Positions 1-8,778 of a DNA stretch of 39,446 bases are shown in pieces; the stretch's first letter is position 1; every line of letters starts with the position of its first letter. The position numbers and the translations under genes are program-made. Source of the DNA: Treponema sp. Its GTDB lineage: Bacteria; Spirochaetota; Spirochaetia; Treponematales; Breznakiellaceae. Under the pieces are notes generated by a model, which had not been told where the DNA came from, did not search any database, and worked only from the letters and a program-made list of their open reading frames with translations. Location: NCBI GenBank assembly GCA_031259215.1, contig JAIRLU010000054.1, positions 1 to 39,446 on the forward strand. Reading direction: 5' to 3'.

Positions 1-387
1 AAGGCGGCCTACGACGGGGGTGTAAGCGCCATCTTCAGCATCAACCGCGTGAGCCTGCCGTTCACGGAAAACCGCAAACGCGGCAGAAACAACCTGCGCC
101 TGACGGTCGACAACCTGATGCGCTTCATGGCGGTGGTCCGATACAATTATTATCCGTGTATTGTCGTAAACATTGTTTGCTTCCAGGCAATCAAACCATT
201 CACCCGGCAGGTGAAAAGCCGCCGCGTAAACATGATAATGGGCATTCCCCGAAAACCGCCCGCCGCCTTTGTCTGTTACCGCTGTTACCGGAACATACAT
301 CGGCGCCTGCTGGAGCGCTTTGCGTTCCTTTATCGCAACCGCCAAACCGTCGCATACAGCCGGAACGTTATACGACATAAAATCTGA
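1..387 (+). CDS. Probable glycerate kinase, C-terminal fragment (5' end outside window); the family-like part ends near 130 and the frame continues to a stop at 385-387
   Basis: Frame 1 reads KAAYDGGVSAIFSINRVSLPFTENRKRGRNNLRLTVDNLMRFMA, resembling glycerate kinase C-termini. The tail after about 130 does not look like the family. Confidence 0.5.
   Translation, partial: KAAYDGGVSAIFSINRVSLPFTENRKRGRNNLRLTVDNLMRFMAVVRYNYYPCIVVNIVCFQAIKPFTRQVKSRRVNMIMGIPRKPPAAFVCYRCYRNIHRRLLERFAFLYRNRQTVAYSRNVIRHKI
270..373 (+). other. attC-like recombination site (3' half recognisable), integron-like cassette array site 0; left boundary uncertain
   Basis: Shares TTTGTCTG...ACCGCCAAACCGTC...ATACAGCCGGAACGTTATAC with the sites at 1140-1320 and 1954-2183. 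Right core is GTTATAC at 367-373. Confidence 0.5.
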
Positions 388-500
388 AATTTACGGGGGC
401 GGCGGCATCCGTGCCGCCGTTGCGGAACACCATTAAATAACAGTTTTATGAAATCAAACGCATAAAAAAATACTTTGTTGCCAAAATAAAGGAGAAAAAA

Positions 501-1118
501 ATGGCAAGATGTATTGAATGTGGTAGAACGTATAGTCCTATTAGTGGAACTGTTGCTGCTGGGCATACGAGAACTGATCTTTATTGTTCAGCTAAATGTT
601 AGCGAGCAGGGGAAGCGGCGAAAAAAGTCAGGGGGGCGGAGCAGGCTGCAGACATGGGGCGTGCCCTTAGACTGATTGGAATAGCATTTATGGCACTGGT
701 GGCAGTGTTTACAGTGCTTTGTTATAAATTTCCAAAATTTCTAAAGGGAAAAAACAAAAAGCTGTTGTATGCCTATATTATCTTATGGGTTGCTCTTGGT
801 GTTGGCGCAATAGTTTATTTTTCATTTTTTTCTCCGGAAGCAGTTTCCGGTATTAAAACCAAAATTGTTTCAGCTTCTTGTGAAACACAGGATGAATTTG
901 TTACAATCCTTAAAGAAGCATCTTCTAAAGCATCATGGAATGTGATAGAAGGTGAAGAATTTACTACTTATTCCAGGCAAGCTCGTGACGCGGTTAAAGA
1001 GAGAAATTCTGTACTTAAGGATGCCGTATATTTGGTGAGACTTCCAGACAAAATAAATGTTTATGTTTGGTTCAAAACTGAAGACCAAATAACAGCTTAT
1101 GTCTATAAAACAAAATGA
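501..1118 (+). pseudogene. Cassette-borne small zinc-ribbon plus transmembrane protein, interrupted by an in-frame TAG at 600-602
   Basis: Before the TAG: MARCIECGRTYSPISGTVAAGHTRTDLYCSAKC. After it, same frame: RAGEAAKKVRGAEQAADMGRALRLIGIAFMALVAVF... RBS-like GGAG precedes ATG 501. Two hydrophobic segments. Confidence 0.6.
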
Positions 1119-1139
1119 AAATGGCACAGATTTTACGGC

Positions 1140-1320
1140 GCATAACAGGACTGCATGCGCTTCGGGGCCTAAAGGCCCCTCGGCCTCCGCAATGGCTAGG
1201 TCATTCCGCTACGCTTCATTCCCACGCCATTGCTCCGGCACAGTTTGTCGGCCTTGGTCTTTGCTTCGCAAAGCCCTTATCCGGACCGCCAAACCGTCAT
1301 ATACAGCCGGAACGTTATGC
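1140..1320 (+). other. attC-like site 1 (about 181 bp)
   Basis: R''-like GCATAAC at 1140-1146, R'-like GTTATGC at 1314-1320. Internal inverted repeats GCAATGGC/GCCATTGC, CTTTGCTTCGCAAAG and GTTTGTCGG/CCGCCAAAC. Shares GGCTAGGTCATTCCGCTACG with site 2. Confidence 0.7.
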
Positions 1321-1429
1321 GAAATGGGGGCTAAAATTTGTTTGAATATTTTGAATAATTATGTAAAGTGGCTTCCCCACTAGTCGACAAACGAAATAAG
1401 TAAATGTATTGTTGAAAAAAGAGAGGCAT

Positions 1430-1929
1430 ATGAATAAAATTTTTGCATTATGTGGAAAGCCTGGTTCAGGTAAAAGTTATATAGCAAATAAAATTGCGGA
1501 ACATTATAAAAGTATAATATTTTCCGCGGATAAATTAATGAAAGAGAAGTATTTGAAGATAAATTAAAATTATGTAAAGAAATGATTTATGAAATAACTG
1601 ATAATATATTGGAAAATACACAAACAAATATAATATTTGATTTTGGTTTTTGGACGAGAATGGAAAGGAAAAATATAAAAGAACGGTTTAAAAATTATAA
1701 TGTAATATTTGTATATACAAATACAGCCGATAATATACGGTGGGAAAGGGTGGAAAGGAGGAACAATGAAGACTGTATAAATAATTATAATTTTGACAAA
1801 GAAACATTTGATTTTTTATCAAATTTTTTTGAAGAATTTTCTGATGATGAAGAATATATTATATTTGAAAATATGAAGAAATTAATTGTGAAAATAAATA
1901 AAAAAGGAATAAGAAATTATAAAGAGTAA
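1430..1929 (+). pseudogene. Cassette-borne P-loop kinase (AAA_33/zeta-toxin-like), frameshifted near 1545
   Basis: First frame: MNKIFALCGKPGSGKSYIANKIAEHYKSIIFSADKLMKE (Walker A GKPGSGKS), stop at 1565-1567. A different frame continues VFEDKLKLCKEMIYEITDNILENTQTNIIFDFGFWTRMERKNIKERFKNYNVIFVYTN... to 1929. Confidence 0.65.
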
Positions 1930-1953
1930 CATAATGATGTACGCCCCCACTTC

Positions 1954-2183
1954 GCATAACAGGACTGTTAGCGCTTCGCCGCCAGTAGGCGGCTCGTGGT
2001 TCCGGCTGGCTAGGTCATTCCGCTACGGCAACTTCGTTGCCGCCGCGTCCCAGTTTCGCTTGGGAACATTCCCAATCCGTTGATCCGGTACAGTTTGTCT
2101 GCCCTGGAAATGCTGCGCATTTCCTTATTCGGGCCGCCAAACCGTCGTCGAACCGCAGGTTCGCTACAGCCGGAACGTTGTCT
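1954..2183 (+). other. attC-like site 2 (about 230 bp)
   Basis: GCATAACAGGACTG... at 1954, ending CCGGAACGTTGTCT at 2183. Conserved blocks with site 1: GGCTAGGTCATTCCGCTACG, ATTCCCA, TCCGG-ACAGTTTGTC-G, CCGCCAAACCGTC. Confidence 0.7.
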
Positions 2184-2545
2184 GAATCAAGAATTTGGAA
2201 CACCTACTATTTGAGCATAACCAGGTCCAAAAGGGAATTCCATGGCCGGATCCTACGGTCATATTTCCTTGCTTGCCAATCGGTTATAATTCCCTCCATG
2301 TAACCAGTTTCCCCATGAAGCGGCTTGATACCGTACGCATTCCTGATAAGCCGAACTTAAGCCTTTCCGGAAAAATGAATAATCCGTAAGCGTTTTCGTT
2401 AAAACATACCCGCCAACACACGTGGTTTCACCCAGTAAAATAAACAAGAGTAAGCACAAAAAGAAAATGTGCCGCGGTATTCTCATTAAAATCATGCCGC
2501 TTTGAGCACATTGCCATTTACCTGGACAGCTATTCCTTTGAACGT

Positions 2546-3925
2546 TCAGGGTGTATGAGCGCCCGGCGATTCCTCCTGCTGAAAACGCTCGATGAGCCCG
2601 GCAGTCTCACCGTCTTTGACCAGGCCGGCTGCTAGGGCTCCGATAATCGCCGCGCCAAAACCAGCCCCATCAAAGCGGGGCGTCCGAACCGCCAGATTAA
2701 ACTGCCGCCTTATGGCTTCAACAAACATATCGTTTTTCCGGGGAGCATTTCCGGTAACCGTAACCGATGAAAGTCCCTGGGATTTTACAAAACCGGCAAG
2801 TTCCCAGACAATGCCGTCTATGGCGGCCAGTACGAGATTCCCCAAATGGAGATTGTCCAGACATATACCGGTAATCGAACCCCGCTTTGCCGTGTCCTGC
2901 CGGGTACCGTTGAGGGTGGTTTCAAAAACCAGGGATGGGTTCCCGTCCACGGCCCTGGCTGCCTGCTTCATCAGCGTAAACACCCCCTCCTCTTCAATAC
3001 AGCCACCTGACGCAAGAATAATTTCTTTTATAAGACCTGCAAGCGCCTCGTAACTTTTTCCTGCGGCCAGGGTAGCCCCTACTTGAAGGTAGCCTTTTCC
3101 CAGATAGGGACGAAGTTCCATGCCCGAAGGGCATACGGGTTTTGGGGAAAAGAAAGATATTTGACCGCTGGTGCCAATGCTGACCAGGCAGGCGTCTTCC
3201 GGATAGGGCATAACACCGAAAAAGCCCGCTTGATTATCCCCCACCGGATACGCCACAGGTGCACCACCGCCTGAACAAAGCCCGGCTGAAAGGCAGCCGG
3301 CCACTGAAAAGTGCGGGGCCCTATCGAGGAAGGCTGGACAATCAGGGGACAAGACCTCCCTAAGCAGCTCTGTCCGGCAGAAACCCTCAGGCGTACAGGC
3401 GCCAAAACTTGCCAGTATGCTGTCATCGGTCATGGAAAGCGGACCGCCCGTAAGACTTCCGGCCACCAGCTCGGTTATTCCCATAAGCCGCCGCGCCCCT
3501 GCGGGAACCCGGTCAAAAAGACGGTTCGCGTAATGGGTGAGGAGTCCTACACCGGCAGCAAGCCGCACGCCGGTCTTTGCTTCCAGCACCTCCTGGGGAG
3601 TGCGGTTGTTCCAGGGTTCCACCCCGCGGCGGTCAAGCCAGTTATAGAGCGGAGACAGGGGCCGCAGCGCTTCATCAGTATACACCATGCCGTGAACCTG
3701 GCCGGTAATGCCCACAGAAGACAGCGGCTCTTTTACCCGGCGTAACAGTTCCTTTACCGAAGCAACTATACCCACCGCATCCTGCTCATAGGCGTAGGGG
3801 TTATCCCTGGGGATTCGATGCACCGGCACGGAAAAGCGTTCTGCTACCCGGAAATTTTTTATATCCAACAGGATAAGTTCCAGATTGGTAGTGCCTAAAT
3901 CAATCCCAGCCGTATAAGTGCACAT
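2546..3925 (-). CDS. FGGY-family carbohydrate kinase (xylulokinase/sedoheptulokinase-like)
   Basis: MCTYTAGIDLGTTNLELILLD... (phosphate-1 motif), GITGQVHGMVY, ...VSIGTSGQISFF..., SVTVTGNAPRKN. The listed ORF extends to 4084; the internal start at 3925 fits the family. Confidence 0.8.
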   Translation of the reverse strand: MCTYTAGIDLGTTNLELILLDIKNFRVAERFSVPVHRIPRDNPYAYEQDAVGIVASVKELLRRVKEPLSSVGITGQVHGMVYTDEALRPLSPLYNWLDRRGVEPWNNRTPQEVLEAKTGVRLAAGVGLLTHYANRLFDRVPAGARRLMGITELVAGSLTGGPLSMTDDSILASFGACTPEGFCRTELLREVLSPDCPAFLDRAPHFSVAGCLSAGLCSGGGAPVAYPVGDNQAGFFGVMPYPEDACLVSIGTSGQISFFSPKPVCPSGMELRPYLGKGYLQVGATLAAGKSYEALAGLIKEIILASGGCIEEEGVFTLMKQAARAVDGNPSLVFETTLNGTRQDTAKRGSITGICLDNLHLGNLVLAAIDGIVWELAGFVKSQGLSSVTVTGNAPRKNDMFVEAIRRQFNLAVRTPRFDGAGFGAAIIGALAAGLVKDGETAGLIERFQQEESPGAHTP

Positions 3926-4115
3926 GACAATCTCAACCTTACATGAATTCGCCGTGGGGTTCAATACTTTATCGCTGCCGCTGGTATAAGCAGACGCAGA
4001 AGAAGCGCCGCACCCGATGAGTTCCCCTATGATGCTTTGAAAAAAATTGAAGGGCCTTAAAACGATGAGATAGGGTCTGTGCATAGGAGAGACCCTATCT
4101 CTGTGGCTTACTCGG

Positions 4116-4964
4116 CTATTCTTTAACGCCGCCCATAGCCACGCCGGAAATGATAAACCGGGACATGAACACGTAGAAGAGAACTATCGGAACAATTGAC
4201 ACCGCGATACCCAGGTAGATGCCGCCGTATTCGGTACGGTAAATATCACCCCGGAGGGCTTGTACCAGCATGGGCAAGGTGTACTTTCTCTGGGTTGAAA
4301 TGAGGACAAAGGGCGTGAAGAAGTTGTTCCAGCTGGCCACAAAGGCGAAAATAGCCTGCGCGGCAATGGCCGGGCTCAAAATCGGCAGAACCACCCTGTT
4401 AAAAGTGAGGAATTCCCCTGCACCGTCGATACGGGCCGCCTCGATCAATTCTTTGGAAAGCACTGCCTGCATGTATTGCCGCATGAAGAGCACTGTCCCC
4501 GCTGCCGCGATACTCGGTATGATGAGGGGGATGTAGTTATCCAGCAGGTGGAGCCGGGACATGAACTGATAGAAACCGATGAACGAGAGGGACGCCGGCA
4601 GCATCATGATGACCAGAATAATCGCCCACAGTGCAGTGCGGCCTTTGAAACGGTACACATGCACCCCATAGGCGGTCATGGAGGAAAAGTAAACGCACAA
4701 CACCGTAGAACACACCGCAATAAAGGCGCTGTTGAAAAAGCCCTGCCAAATCTGGAAACCCCGTCCGGTAAGCACCTTCCAGTTGTAAAGCATATTGGTT
4801 CCGGGAATAAGCGAAATTCCCTGATTGATCTGTTCCGTGCTCCGGGTGGCGTTCACCAGCAGCAGATAAATAGGCACAATCGAAAGGAGCACGAAAAACA
4901 CCATCAAGACGGAAATACTCGTCCGTTGAATGGTCAAAGAAAGTTTATACGATGATTTTTTCAT
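4116..4964 (-). CDS. ABC sugar transporter permease, MalG type
   Basis: Multiple TM segments; EAA-like loop ELIEAARIDGAGEFLTFNRVVLPILSPA. Confidence 0.85.
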   Translation of the reverse strand: MKKSSYKLSLTIQRTSISVLMVFFVLLSIVPIYLLLVNATRSTEQINQGISLIPGTNMLYNWKVLTGRGFQIWQGFFNSAFIAVCSTVLCVYFSSMTAYGVHVYRFKGRTALWAIILVIMMLPASLSFIGFYQFMSRLHLLDNYIPLIIPSIAAAGTVLFMRQYMQAVLSKELIEAARIDGAGEFLTFNRVVLPILSPAIAAQAIFAFVASWNNFFTPFVLISTQRKYTLPMLVQALRGDIYRTEYGGIYLGIAVSIVPIVLFYVFMSRFIISGVAMGGVKE

Positions 4965-5926
4965 GAACGGCCCCCTTTCTTTTTAAGATCCGATCTATCC
5001 TGCATGAAGAAGAAGATTAACAGCGCCAGTATCAAGGTGATGATAAACACGCCGATTGAAATCGCTGCGGCGTAGGAATAGTCGTTTACCCCTTGGAATG
5101 CCAGATTGTACAGATACACCGTGGTTGTCCTAATTTTGAAATCCGGCGCGCCCCGCATGTCGGTGAGCAGGAAGGGGACTTCCAGCATCTGCATACCGCC
5201 GATCATGGATGTTACCAGGGTGTACAGCATGATGGGACGGAGCAGGGGCAGGGTGATTTTCCAGGTGATCTGCCGGGAATTCGCGCCGTCAATGACCGCG
5301 GCCTCGTTCAGGGAAACGGGAATACTCGTAATCCCTGCCATGAGGAGAATCACCGTTTGCCCGTACCACATCCACCATTGGATAAACGAAACAATACCCC
5401 GGGAAATCGGCACCGAACGGAAGAAGTTAAACGCCTCCTGAACGATTTGCCCGTCCCGGACCACTTCCGCATAGATACCGAGGCTTTGCAAAAACTGGTT
5501 CACCGGGCCCACGGGATACGCGAAAAGACTGCGGAAAAGCATCGCGACCGAAGCCGCGGTCAGCAGATTCGGCATGTAGATAATCGCCCGAACCGCGCCG
5601 CATCCCTTTAACCGTAAGGTAACATCGGAAAACCAGATGGAAAGCAGGAACGCGATGCCCAACTGGGGCACGAAGTTCCAGCCCCACATGATAAAGGTAT
5701 TCCCCACCGCGCCCCAGAAATAGGGATCCTGGACGAGCCGGGAAAAATTGGCAAGACCGGCCAAGTGAAAGCTGGGATTTAATCCTTTCAGATCGGTAAA
5801 AGAAAGAAACAGGGTGTACACGGTCGGATACAGGTTGAATCCTGCGAAGACAAGAACAAAAGGCAGAACAAAAAAATACCCCCACTTTTGGATCCGCACT
5901 TCGTTCCCGCCGATTTTGGTTTTCAT
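4961..5926 (-). CDS. ABC sugar transporter permease, MalF type
   Basis: TM protein with EAA-like loop SLNEAAVIDGANSRQITWKITLPLLRPI; 4-bp overlap with the downstream permease. Confidence 0.85.
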   Translation of the reverse strand: MKTKIGGNEVRIQKWGYFFVLPFVLVFAGFNLYPTVYTLFLSFTDLKGLNPSFHLAGLANFSRLVQDPYFWGAVGNTFIMWGWNFVPQLGIAFLLSIWFSDVTLRLKGCGAVRAIIYMPNLLTAASVAMLFRSLFAYPVGPVNQFLQSLGIYAEVVRDGQIVQEAFNFFRSVPISRGIVSFIQWWMWYGQTVILLMAGITSIPVSLNEAAVIDGANSRQITWKITLPLLRPIMLYTLVTSMIGGMQMLEVPFLLTDMRGAPDFKIRTTTVYLYNLAFQGVNDYSYAAAISIGVFIITLILALLIFFFMQDRSDLKKKGGRS

Positions 5927-6010
5927 GGTGCCTCCTATAAAAACTCCCTCCGCACTGCGAAGAGGCGACTGGAATGTGAGGGTTTACCACGGGGCTATCT
6001 ATCGCATCAA

Positions 6011-6145
6011 TGGACTTGTTCAATAACCCGGTTGGTTATCTGCCAACCTGCGGTTAGCTTGCAAGTCTTGCAAAATGCTCCGCATTTTGCTGTTTTTAAG
6101 CGGAAGTTGTTCAGAAACTGAGGTTTCTGAACAACTCTATTATAG
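6011..6145 (-). repeat. Three-hairpin intergenic repeat, copy 1
   Basis: Minus strand: GTTGTTCAGAAACCTCAGTTTCTGAACAAC...AGCAAAATGCGGAGCATTTTGC...ATAACCAACCGGGTTATTGAACAAGTCCA, matching the other copies. Confidence 0.85.
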
Positions 6146-6409
6146 CATGGCTGGAGTGAGACCCTATCACGGCAGTCGCCGGCAGCCGTTCCGCGGCTTA
6201 ACCTCCCGTAGGGAGAACCGTATAAACCAAGTACCACCAGCTTAGCATACCCATTGGAAGACCATGAATCTTCTGCTCTGAAGGACGGGGTATGAGGCTC
6301 ACGGGAATAGATCCTCAAACGCCCGGCCACATTCAGGCTATCAAGGAGCAGGCAGGGAATCAGTTCAGGCCGGTCAAGGAATCACCGGTAGTACAAATTT
6401 ACAAAAAGT

Positions 6410-6690
6410 CTTCACGTTATTCAAAAAATAGCCCAGGACTCAGAGGGTCTTCTGGAATTAAGCGGGTCATAAAACAGTGCAAGCCAGACAAGGCTCTTAA
6501 TCCATGAACGCCGCAATAGAAGCAGCTCACCCAGGAGAAGCAGGAAAAGGATTTGCCCTCGTCGCCGGTGCAACCGAAGACATCAGGGGACATGCTTAAC
6601 ACCATTACAGAATCCACCAATTCCATAGCCCAATCAGCCGAGGGGTCCTATCAACACCCTGATGGAGGAAGGGTCAAAGTTTAAGGTGTA
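6410..6690 (+). pseudogene. Methyl-accepting chemotaxis protein signalling-domain remnant
   Basis: VIQKIAQDSEGLLELSGS*NSASQTRLLI, then in another frame MNAAIEAAHPGEAGKGFALVAGATEDIRGHA* (6504-6599), the conserved MCP hairpin tip. Confidence 0.75.
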
Positions 6691-6693
6691 GGC

Positions 6694-7980
6694 ATGGATG
6701 GCCGAGAGGCTCCGGAACTTTCTTGTGCCTTTATCCGTTCATGGGAGGGAAGCATTCACCATACCCGTAGAATATACTATAGTATCCTTATGTGCCAGAT
6801 GATGAGCGCCCTTGCCCTCTGTGGGGTGGGTGCGGAAAAGATCCTTTCCAATGAATTAAAGAAGCTCGGCCTCCCCGTACTGAGCGCGGTTTTTGGTAAG
6901 GTTCGTTTTAAGGCGGATCTGCAGGGTCTGTACCGGGCCTTGATGAGCCTGCGCACTGCGGATAGGGTCCTCTTGGAAGCAGGGTCTTTTCCTGCCTTTG
7001 ATTTTGACGCCCTCTTTGAAGGGGTACGAGCAGTCCCGTGGGAAGACCTCATCCCTCAGGGAATGGGAGTGCGGGTTGCTAAGGTCCGGGTAAACCGTTC
7101 TCAACTGCACGCCGTTGCCAGCGTACAAGGAATCGTACACAAGGCTGCGGCAGACCGGCTTTGTCAGCACCGGGGGCTGAATCGGCTTCCTGAACAGGGA
7201 AAACAGGGGGACCTGCGGGTATATATCGAAAAGGATCAGGTTTCCCTCCTCTTGGATCTTTCAGGAGAGCCCCTTTTTAAGCGGGGCTACCGTACTGAAG
7301 GGGGTATCGCGCCTTTGCGGGAGACCACTGCAGCGGCCATCTTGCTCCTCGCCAAGTGGCGACGGAAATTCCCCCTGTACGATCCCTTTTGTGGGTCTGG
7401 TACCATTGCCATAGAAGCGGCCCTGTACGCCTGGGATATGGCGCCGGGACTGGGCAGGGATTTTGCCCTTTCAGACCTTGCTCTGGGGAGCAGGGACCTG
7501 GAACAGGCGGTCCGGGAAGAGCTGTTGGGCCAGGTGGATTTTTCCCGGATTATCAGGATATATGGAAGCGATGAGGATCCCCGGGCCGTATCCCTTGCTC
7601 AATCCAACGGTGTGCGGGCCTATGAACTGGCCCAGGGGAGAGGAGCCGCGGGAAGGGGTATACGGCCAAAATTACCCTTGCCCTGGCTACCGGATTTTAG
7701 GGTATGCCCCCTGCAGCAGCTCAAGGCTCATTACCGTGCTAATGAAAGTCCGGGGTTCATTATTACCAATCCGCCTTATGGGAAACGCCTGGGAGACCGG
7801 GAAAGTGCAGAAACCACGTACCAGCACATGGAGATCCTCTCCCGAAAGTTTCCTGGATGGAAACTGGGAGTCATTACGAACCATCCGGGTTTCGAGTCTT
7901 TCTTTGGTAACAAGGCGGACTTCGGTAGAGACCTTACCCACGGTGCCATCCCTTCATATTTTTTTCTTTTTACGTTATGA
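6694..7980 (+). CDS. THUMP-domain class I methyltransferase (RlmL/YcbY-type rRNA N2-guanine MTase family)
   Basis: ALCGVGAEKILSNELKKLG..., LYDPFCGSGTIAIEAALYA, FIITNPPYGKRLGD. True start probably near MCQMMSALALCGVG rather than 6694. Confidence 0.8.
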   Translation: MDGREAPELSCAFIRSWEGSIHHTRRIYYSILMCQMMSALALCGVGAEKILSNELKKLGLPVLSAVFGKVRFKADLQGLYRALMSLRTADRVLLEAGSFPAFDFDALFEGVRAVPWEDLIPQGMGVRVAKVRVNRSQLHAVASVQGIVHKAAADRLCQHRGLNRLPEQGKQGDLRVYIEKDQVSLLLDLSGEPLFKRGYRTEGGIAPLRETTAAAILLLAKWRRKFPLYDPFCGSGTIAIEAALYAWDMAPGLGRDFALSDLALGSRDLEQAVREELLGQVDFSRIIRIYGSDEDPRAVSLAQSNGVRAYELAQGRGAAGRGIRPKLPLPWLPDFRVCPLQQLKAHYRANESPGFIITNPPYGKRLGDRESAETTYQHMEILSRKFPGWKLGVITNHPGFESFFGNKADFGRDLTHGAIPSYFFLFTL

Positions 7981-8028
7981 TGCTGAGCGCAGAAGCACTA
8001 CAAGAGACTCGTATCCAAGGAGCAGGTC

Positions 8029-8643
8029 ATGTCCATTATGATAGCCCATGAAAAGCGGCGGCGGGAAATTTTAGAACATGCCTTGGACGTTTTTATAGAT
8101 GAGGGATTTGAGGCTACCACGTTCCAGAAAATCGCGGATCGCTGCAGGATTACCCGGACGACGCTGTATCTGTATTTTAAAAACAAAAAAGATATTTTTA
8201 ATTACAGTATTAAACAGCTCCTGGATGAAGTGGAAGACCACATTCTCCGAGTGCGCCACGATACCAGTCTGAATGGGGCGGATAAGCTTATTCGGGTGTT
8301 ATCGGTGATTATGGACCGGCTGGAAGAAAACCGTCAGCTTCTGTCGGTGATCCTGGATTATCTGCGCTGCCTTTCCAAAGGAGATACCAACCCGGAAACC
8401 AGCGTCCGTCGCCGGACCATCCGGTTGCGCCATATCCTGGCAACTATGGTAATCGAGGGCATTCGGGAGGGAGCGTTCAGGCCGATTACGGTGAGAAACG
8501 CGGATGATCTCTTGTACGGCCTGTTGGAGGCCGCGATCTTCCAACTGACCGTACTCAACCGTCCCTCGGTGGAAGCGCTGAAACAAGCCGCAGCCTTGGC
8601 CATTCGGCAGATGCAGGCTGATTCCCCACCAGCATCTCCATAA
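8029..8643 (+). CDS. TetR-family transcriptional regulator
   Basis: N-terminal HTH RREILEHALDVFIDEGFEATTFQKIADRCRITRTTLYLYFKNKKDIF. Confidence 0.85.
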   Translation: MSIMIAHEKRRREILEHALDVFIDEGFEATTFQKIADRCRITRTTLYLYFKNKKDIFNYSIKQLLDEVEDHILRVRHDTSLNGADKLIRVLSVIMDRLEENRQLLSVILDYLRCLSKGDTNPETSVRRRTIRLRHILATMVIEGIREGAFRPITVRNADDLLYGLLEAAIFQLTVLNRPSVEALKQAAALAIRQMQADSPPASP

Positions 8644-8778
8644 AGGGATGTGGACGAGTCGTTCTACATACAGTCCCTTCAGAGATTTTTCATGTTTTTA
8701 GCTTTTGTAAGCTGCCAGTCCAGAAGTACTTCAATGCCTAGTACCTTGCTTAGCCTAAAACCCCTGTCATTCAAAAAA

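Noticed and set aside
341-2183. CRISPR array interpretation of the repeated elements at the left end
   Set aside because: Units are 181-230 bp with ORF-containing spacers of different length; not CRISPR-like.
2259-2495. 78-aa minus-strand ORF with a signal-peptide-like start
   Set aside because: Hydrophobic N-terminus but no RBS or family recognised; too weak to call as a gene.
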